The notes under the pieces were generated by a model. That model was not told the origin of the DNA. It saw nothing but the letters and a program-made list of their open reading frames with translations, and did not search any database. A program made the position numbers and the translations under genes. DNA of 10,391 nucleotides from Actinomycetota bacterium (GTDB taxonomy: Bacteria; Actinomycetota; Actinomycetes; Nanopelagicales; Nanopelagicaceae): the NCBI GenBank assembly GCA_009700405.1, contig WLMD01000047.1, positions 1 through 10,391 on the forward strand, read 5' to 3'. Each line of letters starts with the position of its first letter. Position 1 is the first letter of the stretch. Positions 5,734 through 10,391 of this stretch are shown one piece after another.

Positions 5734-7437
5734 CGCAGTGCGGCCTGGTATGGCGGAGAAGACCGAGATGCTTACATTCACAGAGCATGGATGCGTCGAG
5801 GCAATCCAGATTCAGCTTTTGATGGCCGACCACAGATTGCGATTGTAAACACTGCCTCAGACCTCGCACCTTGTAATTCCCATTTAGATGAAATTGCTCA
5901 GAGTGTGAAAAATGGAGTCTGGGAAGCTGGTGGCGTACCACTCAACTTGCCAATGATTTCACTCGGTGAGACTTTGGTTCGTCCGACATCAATGCTCTGG
6001 AGAAATATGGTTGCAATGGCAACCGAAGAATTAATTCGCGCGAATCCGATTGATGGAGTCGTTTTGCTGGGCGGGTGCGATAAGACAATCCCCGCGATAT
6101 TAATGGGTGCAGCTTCAGTCAACCTTCCTGCGATTGTCGTACCTGGCGGTCCAATGATGACTGGTACTTTTCGTGGGTCTCCTCTGGGTTGCGGTACCGA
6201 TGTTTGGAAACTTAGCGAGGAAGTTCGTGCAGGGCTTCTAAGTAAAGCGAAATTCCTTTCATCTGAGTCAGCGATGATTCGAAGTCGGGGTCACTGCAAC
6301 ACAATGGGAACTGCTTCAACTATGGGCAGCATGGCCGAAGCTCTCGGAATGGTTCTTCCTGGAGTTGCTGGAACACCCGCATCTGATAGCCGTTTGCTAA
6401 AAGCAGCCCACGAATCAGGTCGACGCATAATCGATATGGTCAAAGAAGATCTTAAGCCTTCAGATATCTTGACTAAAGGCGCATTCATAAACGCTATAGC
6501 GACTCTCGCTGGAATTGGTGGCTCGACAAATGCAGTGGTGCATCTTCTAGCAATAGCCGGCCGCGTAGGTGTGGATTTGAATCTTAAAGATTTCGATCAA
6601 TACGGTTCTAACGTTCCATTGTTGCTTAATTTGCAGCCAGCTGGCACTTACCTCATGGAAGATTTGCATCGCGCTGGAGGCCTCACTGCGCTGATGCGCG
6701 AACTTATTCCACATTTCGACGCCTCTGCAATTACAGTAACGGGACGTCCTTTTGTAGAAACTCTTGCAGACGCGGAAATTTATGATCTTGACGTAATTCA
6801 CGAATTAGCCAATCCCCTGCAAGAAAAGGCAGGAATTGTTGTTCTGTACGGCAATTTAGCGCCGTTGGGTGCAGTGATTAAGCCATCTGCTGCAACACCT
6901 GAATTACTACATCACCGAGGTCCTGCTTTGGTCTTTGACGGAGTGGAAGATTTTCATGCGCGAATCGATAATCCGGATCTGGATGTCGATGAGAATACGG
7001 TTTTGATATTACGAGGATGTGGCCCTAAGGGTTATCCGGGAATGCCTGAAGTAGCCAATCTTATTTTGCCGCAGAAACTTCTTGAAAAAGGAGTAACCGA
7101 TATGGTTCGAATTTGCGATGGCCGAATGAGCGGAACTGCATACGGCACCGTCATTTTGCATGTGGCACCCGAGGCCGCAGCGGGCGGTCCATTAGGTCTT
7201 ATTCAGGACGGAGATATCATCGAACTCGATGTCACAAATCGTTCCCTCAATATTGATATCAGCGCAGAAGAACTGGCTCTAAGAAAACCATCGGATTTCA
7301 TGGTGAGTACATTCGCACAACCAGCTCGCGGTTGGGAACGACTGTATATAGATCACGTTATGCAAGCAGATCGTGGTGTTGATTTTGATTTTCTACAAGG
7401 GTCGAGTGGTTCTTCCGTTCCACGAGAGTCACACTAA
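5731..7437 (+). CDS. IlvD/Edd family dehydratase, sugar-acid (arabinonate/galactonate) type
   Basis: Iron-sulfur dehydratase (568 aa from the ATG) that converts an aldonic acid to its 2-keto-3-deoxy derivative. Cluster cysteines are C48 (APCNSH), C116 (GGCDKT) and C189 (RGHCNTMGTAS). Magnesium-site residues are E80 (GETL), D117, K118 (the usually carbamylated lysine) and E440 (GMPE). The proposed base is S467 in GRMSGTAYG. These spacings match those I recall for characterised L-arabinonate dehydratase. The segment NTASDLAPCNSHLDEIA and the C-terminal ARGWERLYIDHVMQADRGVDFDFL favour the sugar-acid group, which carries a [2Fe-2S] cluster, over the biosynthetic IlvD of branched-chain amino acids. 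The gene is divergent from the esterase and convergent with the M81 gene, 19 bases away. No aldolase or keto-deoxy-acid dehydratase is in the window, so the rest of the pathway must be encoded elsewhere. Which aldonate is used is unknown. Confidence 0.93.
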   Translation: MRSAAWYGGEDRDAYIHRAWMRRGNPDSAFDGRPQIAIVNTASDLAPCNSHLDEIAQSVKNGVWEAGGVPLNLPMISLGETLVRPTSMLWRNMVAMATEELIRANPIDGVVLLGGCDKTIPAILMGAASVNLPAIVVPGGPMMTGTFRGSPLGCGTDVWKLSEEVRAGLLSKAKFLSSESAMIRSRGHCNTMGTASTMGSMAEALGMVLPGVAGTPASDSRLLKAAHESGRRIIDMVKEDLKPSDILTKGAFINAIATLAGIGGSTNAVVHLLAIAGRVGVDLNLKDFDQYGSNVPLLLNLQPAGTYLMEDLHRAGGLTALMRELIPHFDASAITVTGRPFVETLADAEIYDLDVIHELANPLQEKAGIVVLYGNLAPLGAVIKPSAATPELLHHRGPALVFDGVEDFHARIDNPDLDVDENTVLILRGCGPKGYPGMPEVANLILPQKLLEKGVTDMVRICDGRMSGTAYGTVILHVAPEAAAGGPLGLIQDGDIIELDVTNRSLNIDISAEELALRKPSDFMVSTFAQPARGWERLYIDHVMQADRGVDFDFLQGSSGSSVPRESH

Positions 7438-7456
7438 ATATTCGATGTAATCCTTA

Positions 7457-8956
7457 TTAATACCAAGGATCAACGATATCCAAGTCGAAAGGCCATAGCG
7501 GTCTACGAGGTTTCGTAAACGGTAACTTAGGCAGACGGCTATCGGATGAGCCAGGTGAAGCGAAATCGATGCACTTGAAGGCCAATGGGCTGTAATAAGC
7601 ACGGTAGCTTCCAGCGGATTTAACTTGCACTGCCTTCGCAGCAGTGACATCTAATCCGACCCTTAAGTAGAGTTGATAATCCAACATAAAGGCAGGCTTC
7701 GAAGTCACGACAATATAAATGTCATTGACCTTAAGAACCGCGGTTGGTCCAGAATTGAACATCTTTGATGGATATTTGGACTGATAGATACCATCACACA
7801 AGGTGATCACCTCGCCAGTCACTTCTACCGGGGTAAAAAACACAGGCGATAAAGTTCCGCCGATTTCAGATGTGACTTCTCCCCCGACTCCTGCTTCAAA
7901 GCACTTCTTCGCTACAACCTCGTCAGTGAGCGTCATGTACACAGCCCCATTGATCGGGTTCTCAAGTAAGTGCTTGAGTAAATAATTACTGTCGCCTTGG
8001 CTACCTGCTGAAGGACTATCGGCGCCTTCTGCCAAGACAAAGGGCCTGGCGGAAGGCTCGCTTGCATTTACTTCAGCAATAACATCTGCGACCTTCTCCT
8101 TACGGAAAAGAACTGCTTCGCGTCGATCCCACATCATCATGGCTAGTTCATCTGCAAGTTTCTGACCAAGCTCTGGATCGTCTTCTGTGACAACTAGAGC
8201 AGACCATCCCAACTCGGTAACCTCAAGCCAAGGTTGGGTGCAAAAAACCGTGGCGTCCAATACTCCAGGCATTTTTTCAATCTCGTGAAGGCGATCAAGT
8301 ACAGCGCGCATTGGCCCAAATGTGGTGTCGTGGCCTTCGGAGGAGGCCATCAATTTCGTTTTACGGTAACTCAATGTGGGAGTTTTCTCGTGCGCCAACG
8401 CAGCAGCCATGAGTCGCATCGCACGTGCCCCTGTTTCAAAGAAATCTATATGAGGGCACGTTTGATATCCCGCAATAAGCGCCGTTGATTTGGCCATCTT
8501 CTCTGTGAAGTGTCCATGGAAGTCACAACTGACTGCGATAGGAAAATCAGGTCCCACAATTGCTCGCAGGGATTCGATGAGATCGCCTTCTACATCCTCA
8601 TAGGATTCCGCAGTCATTGCTCCATGCAAACGAAGGTAGACCCCGTCGACTGAATCAAGGACTTTGGATAGTTTCGAAAAAAGTTCCTTCTTGAGATATT
8701 CGTATGTCTCATCATTTACTGTGGGTCCGCATCCGCCGTCGGCTGCAAAGACAGGTACGAGTTCGATGCCAAGTTCTTTTGCTACAGATACTGCCCCACC
8801 AATTTCATCCTTACCAAAGCCCGCAGTAAGGACTTCAGGTCCTTCAACAAGTAAATAGCGCTCGAATGCATCCATATACGTGAGCCCTGGCGCAAAACTA
8901 TTACTTTCGAAAGTTATGCCAGCAACTGCAACTTTCTTACCTCGTACATCAGTCAC
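7457..8956 (-). CDS. M81 family (MlrC-like) metallopeptidase
   Basis: Protein of 499 aa related to microcystinase MlrC, with the DUF1485 N-terminal domain (about 8-300) and the MlrC C-terminal domain (about 307-485). Members are zinc enzymes. MlrC cleaves a linear peptide containing D- and beta-amino acids, while most relatives have no known substrate. Visible motifs are ITFESNSF (14-21), RLHGAM (109-114), CDFHGH (144-149; D145, H147, H149) and CPHIDFFETG (167-176; H169, D171, E174), which contain the probable metal ligands. A variant of the usual DNPGGGxxGDS loop reads DSPSAGSQGDS (313-323). The GTG start at 8956 is directly next to the aminotransferase stop (TAA at 8959-8957), with AAGG inside the upstream gene as ribosome site, so the two are co-transcribed. 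There is no signal peptide, hence cytoplasmic action on an imported or internal compound. Confidence 0.93.
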   Translation of the reverse strand: MTDVRGKKVAVAGITFESNSFAPGLTYMDAFERYLLVEGPEVLTAGFGKDEIGGAVSVAKELGIELVPVFAADGGCGPTVNDETYEYLKKELFSKLSKVLDSVDGVYLRLHGAMTAESYEDVEGDLIESLRAIVGPDFPIAVSCDFHGHFTEKMAKSTALIAGYQTCPHIDFFETGARAMRLMAAALAHEKTPTLSYRKTKLMASSEGHDTTFGPMRAVLDRLHEIEKMPGVLDATVFCTQPWLEVTELGWSALVVTEDDPELGQKLADELAMMMWDRREAVLFRKEKVADVIAEVNASEPSARPFVLAEGADSPSAGSQGDSNYLLKHLLENPINGAVYMTLTDEVVAKKCFEAGVGGEVTSEIGGTLSPVFFTPVEVTGEVITLCDGIYQSKYPSKMFNSGPTAVLKVNDIYIVVTSKPAFMLDYQLYLRVGLDVTAAKAVQVKSAGSYRAYYSPLAFKCIDFASPGSSDSRLPKLPFTKPRRPLWPFDLDIVDPWY

Positions 8957-10237
8957 TTAAATGCCAGCCTTAAGAACATCTCGAACACAACTTAATGTCT
9001 TATCAATATCTACAGCTTCATGAGCCGAAGATAGGAACCACGTGCCTCTAGGTAGAATGCGAATCCCTGACTTCAGCATCTCGAATGCAAAATTACCATA
9101 GCGCTCACGATTTGCCTTTATTCCTGAGCGGTAATCGGTAGGCGCGTGCAAATCAAAACGGACGTTGAAGACGCTCGGGTATCCGACGATCTCGTGCATG
9201 ACACCAGCACTTGTAAATTCTGCCGCTAAGCCTTTCATGAGAGCACTACCTGTAACTTCAATGGTCGCGTGCGGCTTGCCACTTTTAATCATTTCTAGGG
9301 TTGCTACCGTTGCAGCCATAGAAACTGATTGAGTGTTATACGTTCCGCCGTGCATTACCTTTCCTTCTCCTACTAAATTCATGAATTCTTTCTTGCCGAC
9401 AATTGCTGCAACTGCGAATCCGTTTGCTAACGCTTTTCCAAGAATAGTTAAGTCCGGAGTCACACCTAGAACTCCTTGAGCTCCGCCCGCCGAGACTCGG
9501 AATCCCGTAATTACTTCATCAAAGATTAGAACAGTTCCATATTTAGTGCAGAGCTCCCGCACTTTCTCCAAATATCCTGGCAGTGGCAAAATTCCACCTG
9601 AGTTAAACATGATTGGTTCCATGATGATTCCAGCGATGTCACCATTCTTCAACTGATCCTCAATCACCTGGATGTTATTCCACGGCAGTACAACTAAATT
9701 CTCGCCACTTTCTTGTCCTTGCGTTCCCGCAACAGGAATCGGACTCAGCGCATCACCCGCAGTAGTTGGATCTGGCGCAACGCTCCAATAAACATTGTCG
9801 AACCAACCGTGATAATGACCTTCAAACTTAATCATTTTCCAACGTTTTGTGGCGGCTCGTGCAACTCTGAAAGCGACTTGCACTGCTTCTGAACCAGAGG
9901 ATGCAAATCGAACTAATTCGGCGCCAGGCAGCATTTCAGTGACCAAGCGCGCTGCCTTATATTCGGCGAGAGTTTGACCGGCAACCAATAAGCTAACATC
10001 CAATTGAGCCTTGGCTGCATCGATAACTTCTTTCGGGCTATGTCCGAGCAACATCGGACCCATGCCTAAGAAATAATCAGTCAAGATATTTCCGTCTACA
10101 TCAACAAGTGTGCACCCAGAGGCGCTCGTGAAAACTAATGGGTTGGGACGTACTCCCGTTCGATACCCGCTGTTGACTCCGCCGGCGACGTATGTCGCAC
10201 CCGCTTCCACAGCTCTCAAAGATCCGCTAAAATCCAT
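8957..10237 (-). CDS. Class III aminotransferase, glutamate-1-semialdehyde aminotransferase-like
   Basis: PLP-dependent fold-type I enzyme (426 aa). The PLP lysine is K268 in TILGKALANGF. D240 in FDEVITGFR binds the ring nitrogen, SSGSEA (113-118) forms the phosphate loop, and GHYHGW (140-145) is the cofactor-stacking motif of the GSAM/class III group. The N-terminal GGVNSGYRTG resembles GSAM GGVNSPVRAF but lacks the PVRAF part. Together with its pairing to an M81 gene rather than heme genes, this argues against it being HemL. It probably transaminates or isomerises an unusual amino acid, and such annotations as 'aspartate aminotransferase family' would be generic. The ATG at 10237 has only a weak GGGG-type ribosome site. 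It is first in a two-gene minus-strand operon and probably acts on the same substrate as the peptidase, or its product. Confidence 0.93.
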   Translation of the reverse strand: MDFSGSLRAVEAGATYVAGGVNSGYRTGVRPNPLVFTSASGCTLVDVDGNILTDYFLGMGPMLLGHSPKEVIDAAKAQLDVSLLVAGQTLAEYKAARLVTEMLPGAELVRFASSGSEAVQVAFRVARAATKRWKMIKFEGHYHGWFDNVYWSVAPDPTTAGDALSPIPVAGTQGQESGENLVVLPWNNIQVIEDQLKNGDIAGIIMEPIMFNSGGILPLPGYLEKVRELCTKYGTVLIFDEVITGFRVSAGGAQGVLGVTPDLTILGKALANGFAVAAIVGKKEFMNLVGEGKVMHGGTYNTQSVSMAATVATLEMIKSGKPHATIEVTGSALMKGLAAEFTSAGVMHEIVGYPSVFNVRFDLHAPTDYRSGIKANRERYGNFAFEMLKSGIRILPRGTWFLSSAHEAVDIDKTLSCVRDVLKAGI

Positions 10238-10264
10238 GGTGCCCCAATCAATTCCGTATAGTGG

Positions 10265-10322
10265 AATATTTCATTCAATAATGCAAATCTACTGGGACAC
10301 TTTCAATCGGGCAATAAATATT
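10265..10322. repeat. Paired AATATT sites, possible operators
   Basis: AATATT starts at 10265 and again at 10317, exactly 52 bases apart, with AATAATGCAA at 10277-10286, 12 bases from the first copy. This repeats the layout at 5636-5693. The copies bracket the proposed aminotransferase promoter: one lies at the expected transcription start and the other about 11 bases upstream of the -35 box. That would suit a repressor acting by looping, as an inference. Confidence 0.35.
10278..10306 (-). promoter_or_regulatory. Putative sigma-70 promoter of the aminotransferase-M81 operon
   Basis: Read on the minus strand, TTGAAA (10306-10301, 5 of 6 to consensus) is followed by a 17-base spacer and CATTAT (10283-10278, 4 of 6). 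The start of transcription would be near 10271, leaving a 5' leader of about 34 bases before the ATG at 10237. This is the best promoter match seen in the window. It lies in the divergent gap 10238-10377, where no convincing plus-strand promoter for the gene at 10378 was found. Confidence 0.5.
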
Positions 10323-10358
10323 ACGCATGGTGGAATTTCTCGGTACTAACTGACACGC

Positions 10359-10367
10359 AAAAAGGAG
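10359..10367 (+). promoter_or_regulatory. Strong ribosome site of the right-edge gene
   Basis: AAAAAGGAG ends 10 bases before the ATG at 10378. It is one of the best Shine-Dalgarno matches in the window and supports a real gene starting at the right edge. Confidence 0.7.
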
Positions 10368-10377
10368 TGGTTCCGAA

Positions 10378-10391
10378 ATGAAAGATTCAAA
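10378..10391 (+). CDS. Start of an unidentified gene (5' fragment)
   Basis: Only ATG and three more full codons are visible (M-K-D-S), followed by AA of the next codon, before the window ends. The strong AAAGGAG upstream and the position divergent from the aminotransferase operon support a real start. Nothing can be said about its product. A transporter component or another catabolic gene of the same island would fit the context, but that is a guess. Confidence 0.6.

Noticed and set aside
5731..7437. Calling the dehydratase biosynthetic IlvD (dihydroxy-acid dehydratase)
   Set aside because: The APCNSH region and the C-terminal DHVMQADRGVDFDFL segment match sugar-acid dehydratases better, and no ilv genes are nearby.
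7450..7470. Inverted repeat ATCCTT / AAGGAT with a 9-base loop at the junction of the dehydratase and M81 genes
   Set aside because: A 6-bp stem with a long loop and no T-run is expected by chance, and half of it lies in the M81 coding end. Not enough to call a terminator.
7803..8858. Several 60-84-aa plus-strand open frames inside the M81 gene
   Set aside because: They are antisense to a well-conserved gene, with no motifs or ribosome sites.
8957..10237. Calling the aminotransferase HemL
   Set aside because: The PVRAF part of the N-terminal GSAM motif is missing and the gene is paired with an M81 peptidase, not heme genes. Family-level naming is safer.
10110..10349. 79-aa plus-strand open frame across the aminotransferase start
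   Set aside because: It runs antisense to conserved coding sequence, has no ribosome site or recognisable motif, and is best explained as a shadow frame.

Overview
The window holds ten protein genes, one of them cut at the left edge, plus the first codons of an eleventh at the right edge. There are no RNA genes, insertion sequences or CRISPR arrays. Base composition looks moderate (mid-40s % GC by eye). The genes use the standard code, have clear GAGG/AAGGAG ribosome sites and are packed tightly. Composition and protein style fit a streamlined, low-GC free-living actinobacterium (for example the freshwater or marine Nanopelagicales type). This organism call is an inference with no marker gene behind it.

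Left half, plus strand (1-4645): a tightly coupled operon. It has the end of a DppC/OppC-type permease, the two ATPases of the same ABC importer (DppD-like and DppF-like), a DUF4432/aldose-epimerase-like protein, a PIG-L family N-deacetylase and a GntR/FCD regulator. Neighbours overlap by 1-4 bases or sit 3 bases apart, so they are very likely co-transcribed and translationally coupled. The binding protein and first permease probably lie to the left, outside the window.

Middle: an HSL-family alpha/beta hydrolase on the minus strand (4670-5596) converges on the regulator. It is divergent from an IlvD/Edd-family dehydratase of the sugar-acid (arabinonate/galactonate) type (5731-7437).

Right half, minus strand: a class III, GSA-aminotransferase-like PLP enzyme (8957-10237) is followed with no gap by an M81 (MlrC-like) metallopeptidase (7457-8956). 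A new plus-strand gene begins at 10378 behind a strong ribosome site.

Taken together this looks like an uptake and catabolism island. A Dpp/Opp-type importer is encoded with an N-deacetylase, a carbohydrate-binding epimerase-like protein, an esterase and a sugar-acid dehydratase. The proposed substrate is an acylated amino-sugar or sugar-acid conjugate rather than a simple peptide, but it cannot be read from sequence. The two divergent intergenic regions (5597-5730 and 10238-10377) share short elements at identical spacing, which may mark a common regulator.
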